64,000 nucleotides of DNA, taken from contig NC_049983.1 of assembly GCF_000003815.2 (NCBI RefSeq), positions 10,793,482 to 10,857,481 on the forward strand, in the 5' to 3' direction. Of this stretch, positions 41,941 to 53,365 are shown piece by piece (positions within the stretch are counted from its first letter, which is position 1; the number at the start of each line of letters is the position of its first letter). A program made the position numbers and the translations under genes. Under the pieces are notes generated by a model, which saw nothing but the letters and a program-made list of their open reading frames with translations, searched no databases and was not told the origin of the DNA. This stretch comes from Branchiostoma floridae (Eukaryota; Chordata; Leptocardii; Amphioxiformes; Branchiostomatidae).

Positions 41941-44374
41941 CTAAGGGTTATACTCCTGTAAATTATAGGGTAACTCCGTTTTAGCTAGCGGCTTCCTGAA
42001 GTCATTTTCGGAGAGATTTAACGACCTGAGAGCAGACAACCGTCTCAGTGACCCTGAAGCTATTCTACTTTCAGCCAGGTAGTTGTTACTTAAGTCCAGA
42101 GCCTTTAAAAACGGTAGCCCCATGAATGTGTCCTCCTGAATAGTCTCAATACCGTTATTGTTCAGATACAGAAATTCCAAACTTCTCGGTAGATTTGGCG
42201 GAACCTCTTCCAGATAATTGTGTGAAAGATCCAGATGTTTGAGTTCACCAAGATGGGAGAATATCTGATGTGGGAAGTATCGGCTTGTCAGCCTGTTGTT
42301 ACCGAGAACGAGCCATTGCAGCTTGCCCATGTGAGACATATCTGCCTTCACGTCTGTGATGTAGTTTTGTTGTAGGAAAAGGTACCGTAAGTTTCCAGGT
42401 AGCTCGCTTGGCACGGTGTTCAGGTAATTCCCGGACAAATCCAAAGTGGTCAGATCATCCAAGTTGTAGAACACCTGCTGTGGAACTGCGAAGTTACTTA
42501 GACTGTTGTTAGCTAGGTGGATCTCGGTGATCTTAGGTGTGATGTGGAAGACGTTGTTGGGAATCATGGATATGAGGTTGTTTGAAAGTTTCAAGATCTC
42601 CAGCTTTCGTGGGAGATATTCAGGGACGCTCTCGATGTGGTTTCCGTCCAGGTCCAAGTGGGTTATTTCGCGGAGGTCGTCGAATATCTTGGGCGGGATG
42701 CCGCGGAGGGTGACGTTGTTCCACGCAAGAGACAGCTTCAACAAGTTTTCTAAACTCTTCAGCTTCGATCGGTCTAGAATTGAGATCGAATTTCTGTCGA
42801 GGTTGAGATCCTCCAGGGTCTTTGGAAGTCCGTATGGCACGGATTTGAGTGAGTTGTTGGACAAATACAGCCGAGTCAGCTTGTGCAAACCGGCATACGA
42901 CCCTGAGTGGATTCCATGATCCGGTAGGCTGTTGTTGTTGAGGGACAACAGTTGTAGTTTGTGTAGGCCTTGGAAACACTTTGGAGGCAAGAAGTCTATC
43001 TTGTTATCGTCTAATACAAGGTGAGTGAGACTCTGTGGCATGTTCTTTGGTACGAATAGAAGTCGGTTACCGGCGAGGCTGAGGAAGCGAAGTGAACGTA
43101 ATCCTTGGAAAGAGTTGGTTTCGATACCGCTGTCTCTTAGCAAATTATGTTCAATGTACAGTCGCCGTAGTTTGCCATGTCGATCAAAGATACCTGTCGG
43201 TATCATTGAAATGTGGTTATGGTTAAGATAAAGATAGAGCAATGTGGTTGGAAGATGAGCCGGCACACTCGAGATCAGGTTGTTGGACAAGTAAATGTAG
43301 GTGAGATTTCGTATTCCAAGGAATGACCCTTGATCGAGACCTTCGTTTTTCAGAGTATTGCCGTGTAGATCCAGCAGCTGAAGATTCGGCAGCCCCCAGA
43401 ACGTACAGGATGGAACCGCCTGAATCCGGTTGGCTTCAAGGAAGAGATTTCTCGTGTCAGCAAAAAGGTTCACCGGGATTTTCTCCATCTCTGTTCTGAT
43501 GCAGTCTATGACTTGATGCGTGCATCTACAGCGTTTTGGACAGGCAGTTTTTGAGGCTGGGTACGCGTCCGGACATGCGGGTACAGTCGGTCCGGGCTGT
43601 TCGATACCAGCGTCGGCGTTGTCGACTACTACTATAGAGGGGTAGGTTGGGTACGGCTCAAACGGTATTGTTGGAGTAGTTGGATTTGATTCGCTTTCGT
43701 CTTTATCAAGCGTGCTGCAAAAAGCCTCTGCCATGAAAGGTTCACCTTGACTACGGGATTCGTAACACGCGATACGATCAGTGAAGGGGATGGTGATGGT
43801 GCGACTGGCTAACAAGGCGGTGTACAGCTCGCAGAACTGCCGGTTACATCGGTATGGGTTACCGCGCAAGGACAGGGTTCCCAAGGAAGGAAGGCCTTTT
43901 GACAAAGCTCGGAATCGCTCCGGAGGTATGCTTAAAATGTAATTGTTGTCAAGGTGAAGCACTTTCAAACTATCAGGTAAAGTGTCCGGTGACGGAATCT
44001 GCGTCAGTCTGTTGTTCGTGAGGACCAGAAATTTCAGCCCGATGAGTTCAGAGAAAGGCGCTTCAGACAACCCGTTAAGAGTAATCAGATTGTTCTTTAT
44101 GTCCAGGACTTCGACTCCTTGTAAGTGAGCAACTGACTGTGCAGATATTTCCTCTAAGTAATTGTCCGCGAGAGATAGATGTCTCGTGCCCGGTGGAATG
44201 TTGCTCGGGAACTTTCTAAGCCCAATGCCGCTGCAATCCACGAAGCCATCTGCGACGTTGCAGAGGCAGCCAGTTGGACAACTAGGAATGATGTCTGCAT
44301 CTACGTCTGTCGTTGTTAAAGTGACGGTTGTAGTTTCCACAGGCTCGTCGTTGCAGTTGGTCGTCATGCCCCAC
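41941..44374 (-). CDS. LRR gene, last exon: modules 6 and 7
   Basis: Acceptor TTCAATTCTAG before 44374; TAG at 41943-41941. Module 6 opens CPTGCLCNVADGFVDC and closes NPYRCNRQFCELYTALL. A Pro/Thr spacer (NPTTPTIPFEPYPTYPS) follows. Module 7 opens CPKRCRCTHQVIDC and has about twenty repeats of alternating length, of the kind LxxLYLSNNxLxxVPxxLP. It ends SLNLSENDFRKPLAKTELPY without the usual cysteine cap. The gene's tail lies downstream of APPL in convergent orientation. Confidence 0.9.
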
Positions 44375-47300
44375 CTAGAATTGAATAGACAATTCATCAA
44401 TCTCAAATATGATCATGTGTTGATTTATAGATTATTCTTTAACTCTATATACTGTTGGCTGATTAAAATCTCCAGGCAGATTTACCAGTGGCGTAAAATG
44501 GTATCAAAGCTGGCTAAGTAGTACAACTGGCCAAAGGGAGTCATCAGCCACTCCGGGAGCAAAACACACTCCTAGGCCGGCTCCACTTCTCTGCCAGCCT
44601 TTGATACTATCTTATGCTACCGTAGGATCTGCTTGAAGAGTAGGATGCGTTATATGGTTGCCAGTAAAGTCACTTACCTGAGCAGTCTTGTCCTTCGGAA
44701 CTCTTCAGGAGAGTCGCACACGATCCGCCCTCTGTATGGCACATGTACCGCCCCGCTGTGTATCCACTGTATCAGTCTGCACAGGTTTCTGTCACAGGTC
44801 CACGGGTTTTCGTGAAGAGTCAGGGTCGGCAGCTTCGCGGGGTTCTCAAAGATCCGTGACAGAATACGATTCGGGAGTGCGGTGATGCGGTTGGCATGTA
44901 ACTCCAGGTAGTAGAGTTTAGGTGGTAGCTTTTCGGGCACGGAGGTAAGCTCATTGTCTGACAGAAAGAGGTATTCTAGTGACGAAAGTGTCTCGAAGAA
45001 GCCGTCTTCAATACCGTTGTTCGTCATGCCGTTGCCTTGAAGCTCTAGCACCTTAAGGTCGGGCAAATCTCTTAGATCCTCCTTTCCGATGTACCGGATA
45101 AGGTTCTGGGCAAGGTTAAGGTGTCTGGTTCTTGCGGGAAGCTTAGAAGGAGGACTGGTAAGGCCTGCATTCGCACAGTTGACGTAACCTTCGGATGTAC
45201 ATGTGCACATCGATGGACAGTCCTTCGTCCTCGTAGTCACTTCTGTCGGCACAGTCGTGGTGGCTGGAGTTGTGGTAACTGTAGTAACATTCGCCTCCAC
45301 AGAACCTGGAGACGGGAAACCATCAGTCTCACAAAACTGCTTGATGTAGGGCCCCATCACCGCCAGGTTTTTCAGATTGGGCGGTGTGCTGCACAGCATC
45401 TTTTCGGGGTACGGTAGCCTTATGGCTCCCGCGTCAAACAACTTTCTCAACGTACAGACGTCAGGATCACAATGCCATGGGTTGTTTTCCAACGCGATCC
45501 AGTTCAGTGACGGGACGTTACGTAATAGTTCTGACAGTACATCCTCTCTGACTCCAGTTATCTGGTTCCCCTGTACGTCCAGATAGTACGTCGATGAAGG
45601 CACGTACATGGGGATACTGGTAAATTTGTTCTTACTCAAGTACAGGTACCTCAGCTTCGTAAGGGGAGCAAACGTCATGTCGTCAATACTGTCAAAGGTT
45701 AGCAAGTTGGTAGTCAGGTCTAGTACTTGCAAGTTTGGTAACCCTTCAAACTCAGAGGGGTTGAGTTCGGAGATGTTGTTATTATCCAAGAAAAGGCTGG
45801 CCGTGGTTTCTGCTAGAGGGGTTGGGATGGCGTTAAGGCCAGCGTTGCTACAGTACACGGAGTTATCGTCCCTACAACTGCAGTTGGACGGGCACACAGT
45901 GTCGTTGAGTTGAGGAGTGGTGGGCTGCATCTCAGGAACCTGTCAGGATGGAAGCGATTATTCTTATTAGTTATTAAAAGATATTTTTTTATGAACTAAA
46001 GAACATGTTTACATCTATCAAACCAGTTTGTCAAAGCTTGTTAAGTTTTGTCGTCACACCACACGGTTTTTATTTCAGACTTTGTTTTCTTATGATCAGT
46101 ACATGCAAATCAAGTTTACAAACTATTCAGATTAATTGCTCTTTCGTATAGTTGTTGATCTATGCATGCAAAATGCTACATTCTACAGATTATTTTTTAA
46201 TTAGACCCCACTAACCTGGGTTGGCTTTGTGTCAGTGGTACCACAAATCTTACTGATCGACACACTTCTCAACGGTCTCCACCTTTCTGAAGCTGGGGAC
46301 CCACACTGTATTTCGTCCTGGAAGGGAACTTCGACCGAACCACGCACCAACCAGTCGTACAAGCCGCAAAACTTCAATCCTTTACATTTCCACGGATTCG
46401 ACTGAAGCGTACAATACGAGAGAGAGGTTAAGTCTTCCAGTGTCTCCCGTGGCAGCGTCGTCAGGTTGCAGTTGTCCAGCTCTAAATGTTGCAGATTCTT
46501 CAGGGCGGCGAGAGAGGTCCTGTGAACTGACGACAGTTGGACGTTCCCGGAGAGTTTGAGGGTTTTGAGAGAAGGTAGCTGATTGAAGATCCTTTTCCCT
46601 AGTTTTCTCAACCTCATGTCACGTATGTCGAGATGTTCTACCGCAGGGAAGTGGTACAAGGACTTCTTGGAGATGTGTTTGACGGGATTTCCTCTCATTG
46701 TCAGGTTTTTCAGTGAGCGGAGTGGTTGGATTTCTTTGTTAGGCATGATGGTAAGCCTGTTGCTATCCAGATGAAGTGTAGTGAGGTTCTTCATACCATT
46801 AAGTGATGATCTCTCCAGTCTCCTCAGACCCATATTCTTCATGTGGAGAACCTGCAGATTCTCAAAGTCCGCGAACGTTTCTGGTGTCACTCGCGAAATC
46901 TTGTTCCCCGATAAATCCAGCACTTCGAGAGTCTCCCCGAGAGACTGAGTCTCTTCTGGGAATAACGAAAACTGGTTGTTGGAGAGGTTCAAATGTTTCA
47001 GTTGGCTGAGCCCGTAGAAGGACCCTGATGCGAGACTGTCGTCGCGAAGGTCGTTGTTTTCGAGGTTCAGCCGCTCTAAGTTGGGCAGGTTCACAAATGT
47101 TCCAGGTGGAATGGATCCAATCATGTTATTTCCTAAATCCAGACTCTTTGTTTGGACAGGAAACGTTGTTAGAATCTCGCGCAGTCCTCTGTTCTTGCAG
47201 TCAACCGACTGCCCCTGACACGCGCAACTGATCGGACATTCGACCAATGCGATTGCGATGCTTCGAGATTCTTCGATATTTGCAGGCCGGCTACGACAAG

Positions 47301-50127
47301 GGAGCCCGAGTGCTCCCTGTAAAGTCAGCAACGACTTTCCACGCAAGAAATCGGGCTCAGCGCACGTCGCTCTCTCGATGTTCATGAAGTCTGTGTTGGG
47401 TAGTTTCTCGTTGATCCAGTCAACCATGGGGCAAATAGCGGCACTGCAGATGAACGGGTTGTCCGCGAAAGCCACCCGGTAAATGTTCTTCGTGTCCCGG
47501 AAGACGTCCGGATGGATGTCCCTTAGGGCACAGTTTGTCACGTCCAAGTAACGCAAGTTCGTCAGGCCTAGCAGTGACTTCTTCTTCAGTCGAACCAACC
47601 TGGAGCTACCAGACAACAGAAGTGTTCTCAAGTTTGTAAGTGGACGAAACGCTGGCTGACCGATATTTCTGATTGCTGTGCCCCCAAGATCAAGCATCTC
47701 TAAACTTTGCAGATGAGGAAAAGAACCTTCCTTCACCATCCTTATCGGATTTCCTCTCAGACTAAGATGTTTTAGATACGGTTTGTCCATGAGCTCCCTT
47801 GTTGGTACCGCTGACATCTTGTTATATTCCAGATGAAGCATTTGCAGATTTTCTAGCCCACGAAGACTGTTGAGTTCAAGACCAGTAAGTCGCATATTAC
47901 CCATGAATAACTGCTGTAGTCTCGTAAAGCCCTCGAAGGCAAGAGACGGGATGTTTTGGAAGAAGTTTCCGGCAATAGCTAGGTACTCCAACTGGTCGGC
48001 AATAGGTGCTAACTCTTCCTTTGGAAAACTCCTCAGTCGATTGGTCGAGAGATAGAGGGCGTCAAGCTTGTTGAGCATTTTGAATGAGCCAGACGTTAGG
48101 CCGTCATTCGTGATCAAATTGCTTGTGAGATCCAGTAATCTCAGTTCCGGTAGATAGTTCAACGCTCCTGCTGGTAGAGCCGTTATTTTGTTGCGATAAA
48201 GGTACAGGTAACGCGTAGAGACTGGGAGACTGCGAGGAACAGCCGTAAGGTCACTGTCGCTGCAGTTAACGTACCACCGCCTACATCTGCAACCTTGGGG
48301 ACATTCGTTATATATCGTCCGCTCGTCTGGAAAATCAGTTCCTCCCCATTCGTAAGATGTCGTCGGTTTGGCCTTCGTCTTTTTCTTCCGCGGAGTTGTA
48401 GCTACAGGATCGGTTGGCGCTTCTGTTTCTGGTTCCGCCTTTCTACCCTCTGACTCTGGTGATTTTAACTCTTGCCTCTCTGTAAGGTTGATTGATGGTT
48501 GTGGGAGTGGCTTTTCAGTATTATTGTCTACTACATCTGTGGATTTGGAACTTTCCATCTCTTCTCCGTTTGGAGCATCAACGTTTGTTTTTGGCTCTGT
48601 TGTTGTCTTTGTGCTCTCAGCTACGATATCTTTCTCTGTAGGTGTCTCGTTTGGAATGATAGTCGGAGAATCCGGGCGACCTACAACTGTAATTGTTGTT
48701 TCTCTTGATTTATTTTCGTCTTCCACGCTATGCTGCTCTTCTGGGCTGCTGATTGGAGCATCGGTAACCTCATTGACCGTTTCCTTTCCTTCGTTTTCTG
48801 TTATCGGAGCATCGGTGACTACATTTGCCCTTTCCTCTCCTCCGTTTTCTACCTTTCCATTTGCCGTCAAGGTATTCGCTATTACTTGCTCCTCATCAGT
48901 ACCATCATCATCATCATCGCTATCATCCACGTCATCACCTTTCTCATTTTCTACGTCAACTGGAGGTGGATCAAAGTTCTCCTCAATTAGTTCGGTATCG
49001 TTGTCCGTCACCTCAGTCTCCGGCTCTTCCGGAGTTATGATTTCCGGTTCCGGTTTGCAAACTCCTTCCGCGATCGTTACATTTACGTGCATGCCTTCCC
49101 AACCACTGGGTTGGCTGCAGGTGATGTTGTCTCTGTTTAGAAGCTCCACTTCCGTTTCTTCCATCCACCAGACCATACCGCAAATATCCGGATCGCACCG
49201 GTATGGGTTCTGGTTGAGTGAAATAGATTGTAGCGACCACATGGTGTCCAGTGTGGTTGGAGGGAGCGAAACTAGTCCACAGTTGTGCAGAGTCAGATAT
49301 TTTAACCTAGTCAATGACAAGAAGGCACTGGGGTCGACTTGGCTCAACAATGTGTTCCCATCGAGGAGTAGAATTACCAGATACGGCATTGACTGGAAGA
49401 CGTCCTCGCCTAGCTCTGTTAACTTCATCTCGCCAAGGTCCAGATATTTCAAAACAGGAAGACCCTCGAAAGCTACCTCGGTTATAGGGTTCCCTCGGAG
49501 GCTGAGTTTTTTCAGTTCGCCAAGCTGTTGAAGAGCAACTGTAGGAACGACAGACAGGTTGTTGAAGTCCAAGTTCAAAGTCTGTAAGAGCGCTGGCCCC
49601 AGGAATGTATCTGGCGAGATCTCGTTCAGACCGGTTCTGGCTAGCAGAAGTTCCCGTAGGTTTTTGAACTGGGATAACACGCCGGGTTCTATCCGCCTGA
49701 TGAGGTTACCTGAGAGGTCCAAGTTCTGGAGCATTGCCTGCAGTCCTCGCAACTTCCGATAGGGAAAGGACGACAACTTGTTATCGGAAAGAACGATGGT
49801 CTCAAGATTGACCAGATTGTCGAAGCTGCCTTCTTGGATGAACGGGTTACTGAGGAAATTGTTTCCAAGATGGAGAACGGAGAGTTTCGGTGCTTCTAAG
49901 AACGCCTCTCTGTAGATGATGGAGATCCGGTTGTTTTTCAGGTAGAGATGTGTTGTTGATGAGGGGATGTTCTGTGGTACGTTCCTGAGACCGGCGCTGT
50001 TGCAGACCATCATCGGGCCGAAGCAGGTGCAGCCGGAAGCACAGGGCTGGGCTGACGTCACCGCTAACGTGCCGCACAGGGAGGCCAGCACCAGCCATGA
50101 CGTCATGGTGCTTCTCCGTCCATCCAT
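41941..50127 (-). CDS. Giant secreted leucine-rich-repeat protein, seven LRRNT-LRR modules (three coding exons)
   Basis: Exons 50127-46216, 45939-44678 and 44374-41941 join in frame (phases 0 and 2) to give about 2,535 residues. ATG at 50127 is in a good context (ACAACAATGG) just after an acceptor (TTGTTGCAG), so an upstream noncoding exon is likely. A signal peptide (MTSWLVLASLCGTLAVTSA) is followed by seven modules, each opened by an LRRNT cysteine cluster of form C-x3-C-x-C-x(n)-C. Six close with an LRRCT cap (NPYRCDPDIC type); the seventh has none. Between modules 1 and 2 lies a linker of about 245 residues rich in Asp, Glu and Thr. No transmembrane span is seen, so secretion to the matrix is inferred. 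Repeats with alternating lengths resemble small leucine-rich proteoglycans, podocan and chondroadherin, but those have one or two modules. The orthologue is not identified. Poly(A) candidate on the minus strand: 41855-41850. Confidence 0.9.
44678..45939 (-). CDS. LRR gene, second coding exon: modules 4 and 5
   Basis: Acceptor CCATCCTGACAG before 45939; donor CTCAG / GTAAGTG after 44678, phase 2. Module 4 opens CPSNCSCRDDNSVYC and closes NPWHCDPDVCTLRKLF. A Thr-rich, mucin-like spacer (VTTVTTTPATTTVPTEVTT) leads to module 5, which opens CPSMCTCTSEGYVNC and closes NPWTCDRNLCRLIQWIHSG. Both arrays are short (four or five repeats) compared with the other exons. Confidence 0.88.
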
Positions 50128-50140
50128 TGTTGTCAAGATT
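46216..50140 (-). CDS. LRR gene, first coding exon: signal peptide, modules 1-3, acidic linker
   Basis: The exon runs from the acceptor before 50140 to the donor CCCAG / GTTAGT at 46215. Module 1: CASGCTCFGPMMVC, about eleven repeats, cap NPYRCDPDICGMVWWMEE. Then the linker (about residues 360-605) with a run of Asp, a repeated TDAPI motif, several NxT/S sites and a basic patch RKKKTKAK at its end. Module 2: CPQGCRCRRWYVNC, capped by NPFICSAAICPMVDWINE. Module 3: CPISCACQGQSVDC, capped by NPWKCKGLKFCGLYDWL. The long open frame on the opposite strand (48368-49531) is a shadow of the acidic linker. Confidence 0.9.
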
Positions 50141-51135
50141 CTGCAACAATTTATAGAATGTGTTGATGAAGGCTAGGAAGTTATTAATAAACAATATTCA
50201 AATACAGTTCAATCTCTATAACTGGATTTAAAAAACGGAGAATTATTTCTGAACATTTTGAGTGACTCTTCTTCAGCGTCACTAGAATGAACCGGCGGAA
50301 CAGTTCATAACATCTGACCAGAATAACCAGTTAAACATGTCAAAGTCACTCACGCATAAGGATCGTATGCAAATGATGGATAAAAAAAGATATTGGTGAT
50401 ATTGAACATAAGACATCTGCTTTGACATAAGCCTATTTTTTTTCAAAATCTTCATTGTTTTCTGCCTTTCCTTTCTCGTAGTCAGCGCAGTGTGGAGTCT
50501 ATGAACCCATTATCACCTCTATCTACTCTGGATCCCACTGTGTACATCCCTCACTGATAGCTAAGATAAAGCTTAGACTGTTATGCCAAACCGTACTACC
50601 ATGTACTTGGCACTAGAATACTTTGCTCCACATAACGTTACAGCTGTGCTCCTAGATGCACTACCCTAAGCATGGCTTCAGAGAGAGTCAAGCAAGGTGA
50701 TTATACAGATGTGCCAAGTCTGTGGTTTAAGCATTAAAGCCAATGTCAAAGCCAGAGTCTTTGCCAACAGTCTGTTTCCCTTCAGGCGCTAAGCGCCATA
50801 ATTACCAGCAAGGTCAAAACCCTTCTGGCGAGCGTTTATACAACATACTTGTGGTTCACCGCCAGTCATACACAATGTTAAAGCTTCAAATCAACACTGC
50901 CTGCCCTCTGTTGATCTTCTAGAACAATACAGCCTCAACTGATGATAGCTGTTGAGTTCAATACTACCGCTGCTACAAAGAAAGGCCATAAGCTTGGTGT
51001 TACCCTTCAGGTCAATCGCCCAGATGTTGTTGTTTTTTTCCTACACAATCACCGATGCTTGTCTTACTCTTAGTAGCTGCGGTTGTTCCATTTCAAGACC
51101 AGAAACGTCAGAGTTCGAGGGCTGCTCAGTTAAGT
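50141..51135. other. Upstream region of the LRR gene
   Basis: It should contain the LRR gene's noncoding first exon(s) and promoter, since 50140 looks like a splice acceptor, but I cannot place them. No coding sequence or repeat is recognised. Confidence 0.4.
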
Positions 51136-51377
51136 TGGTATCTCACTGCACTTGAGGCAGAGGTGCGACACTGCGGGGTTCGAAAGATTACTCAACGAAT
51201 TTCAGAGATAAAGAGCGAATTTTCTTACGTTTTGTGCATTATGCTGTCTTCTAAGTCAATTTTATGTATCACGCAATATCTAAATTATTATTTTTTAATT
51301 ACGAAAAGAACAGAACAGTGCCGCAGTGAACGAACCCCGCAGTGCCGCACCGGCGCCCCAAGACCAGTGAGATACCA
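51136..51377. mobile_element. 242-bp element with long terminal inverted repeats
   Basis: The left end TGGTATCTCACTG, continuing to GTGCGACACTGCGGGGTTCG, pairs with the right end CGAACCCCGCAGTGCCGCAC continuing to CAGTGAGATACCA. The arms are about 47 bp with roughly ten mismatches. There is no open frame. A weaker relative of the interior (GAATTTCAKAGATAAAGA) is at 53850-53880, and a lone end-like CCAGTGAGATACC is near 51914, suggesting a local family of MITEs. Confidence 0.8.
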
Positions 51378-53175
51378 CCTGTAGACCACTTCCTGCTGTG
51401 TCCACATGTCACACCGGAGGACGCCCTGTCCGTGAACCCGAACTGACAGGGAGATGGAGTGAAGCCTTGGACAGTACGTGACACCCCTGCGTTGTTTCCC
51501 ACCACATGTAACTTGTGGAAAGGCACGTATTTGTACTTGTCAGTTAACCCCACTCAAGCCAGGGCTACAGAGAAGGCCAAACGTGTTACTTTGAACCTGT
51601 GATGGGTTCAAGCTTGCGATGACATCTTGGTGCCTGTGATCTTTAGTCACATTTTAGTGTACGTTACCAAAATGTACAGTACCCGTTCCAGCTAAGCATT
51701 AGCTGTACTTCAGATAAGCTGGTACCGCATTGGACTGTGGCTCGTGGCGGCCTCACTGCGTCATTGGATTTGATTTACTCTCAAAAACTTGACTTTATAA
51801 TGAAAATATCACTCAAAACGTTGGAAGTATGAATTAAAAGACCATAAAACATACAAAACGTAAAAAATATTCGTGTTAAAATACAGATGAAATTGAGCAC
51901 CAACGTGCCGCATCTCCAGTGAGATACCCGCTATAGATAATTGTTTTACATTCAACCTTGGATTTGTATCTTGTAAACGTGCTTATGTTATGGTTACATA
52001 TTCTGTGCCAGGTGTGTCCCTATTGTTCATTTGTCTTAAGCGCACGACAGTCAACAAAACAACAATGACCTTTCTTTCTTTTCTGTCGGAAAACTATTTC
52101 TTCACAAAGAACGTCTAGAAGGTTAAACCTTCTAGACGTTCTTTGTGAAGAAATAGTTTTCTACATGGACAATACAAATGGCCCCAGCACACCGGCATGA
52201 CAGCACCAGTGGCACGGGGCCAGGTGCCCGACGGTGTCACGGTAGGAGCTGTCTGCAAATCCCCTGGGAGTCACTTCTACAGGGGAACTGTACTGCGGAA
52301 AACTGCCATGATTGGTGGCAGTGCTAATCACATCAAACAAAGCTGTCAAAGTCTACAGGCCACATTGACAACGCCCTCTAGTCTGTTCCACTCCTGAGAG
52401 TTTGCCGCCAGAGGTAATGCCACGGCAAGCAGATTTAAATGAAGTCCTATGCAGACTGCAAAAATAGTGAGATAGGGCAAAAAAATCAAGATGGATAAAA
52501 AAAAAAATAAGATGGATAAATTTTGAAAGTAGACACCATAAACGTTGTAACAAGAACTGACGGAGATAAAACATAGTAGCACATATACAAATCATTCATT
52601 CCTGTATTCAAGAATTGAACGTAGCAAAGGTACGTGTGACACTAGTGTGGTAGACTGGTATCACTTACCAAGTTTACAACTATCCAACCAGTTTCACTTC
52701 TACAACTACAGTCATGGATACCTCGAAAATACTTTTTTTTCTTCTGAAATCAGGCAAGAATAAATGAGCGCGCGAATCTCATCCATAAAATTTACTTTCT
52801 GTGGCCTAATTTGGAAACCTCACCAGCTTTTCCCACAACCTTGTACCCTCGAAATGGCTCTCAGACTCACAGTGACTCGCGCACATACTCAGTGAAGATA
52901 TCGTTGTACGAGCGTTTTCCTAGAGGAAACAGAAAGATGCCCCCGATGACCCCACTTGGTTGTAGATACGTGCCAACAACATAAATCGATCCGTTTGACG
53001 TGTCCAAAGTGCTACTTGATACCGTAACATTCTACATACCGCCATGTGTCAAGGTCGCAAATCATGTTTTGTCACCTCTGCACCCTGTCTAACCACCATG
53101 GAAGATACGCAATGTGCCCTGATGTATTATACTGGGAATTCAACACACAAAGCACAGTTAACGTCACTAGAACAT
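51378..53175. other. Unassigned region
   Basis: No gene is recognised. It contains the palindrome at 52089-52161 and possible decayed relatives of the 242-bp element near 51700-51930. Open frames are short and lack splice or family support. Confidence 0.4.
52089..52161. repeat. 73-bp near-perfect palindrome
   Basis: Bases 52089-52124 (beginning GAAAACTATTTCTTCACAAA) are the exact reverse complement of 52126-52161, around a single A at 52125. That is 36 paired bases with no mismatch. The flanking bases (52088 and 52162) do not pair. Confidence 0.97.
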
Positions 53176-53365
53176 GCAGAAATGTTCGTGGTGGGTTTAT
53201 GTTCGCGGTTTTCGCGGTGGCCACTTCACCGCGAACTTAAAATCAAGGCGAACATTTTTTCATTATAGTTTTTGATTGCAGTCTATGGCGCTACAGCGAA
53301 CTTAAAACCACCGAAAACACTCAATCTACCCGATACCGCGAAAGTAAGTCCCTACGGACTTTGCA
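53176..53365. repeat. Interspersed repeat with GTTCGCGGTTTTCGCGG motifs
   Basis: Contains direct and inverted versions of CGCGGT and CAGCGAACTTAAAACCACCG-type blocks: GTTCGCGGTTTTCGCGGT (53200), CACCGCGAACTTAAAA (53228), CAGCGAACTTAAAACC (53294), ACCGCGAAAGTAAG (53335). The CG-rich pattern is unlike its surroundings and looks like an old element end. Confidence 0.6.

Noticed and set aside
48368-49531. 387-codon open frame on the plus strand rich in Ser, Val and Phe
   Set aside because: It is the exact antisense of the acidic linker and first module of the LRR gene; the Ser/Val/Phe bias mirrors the Thr/Glu/Asp codons on the coding strand.
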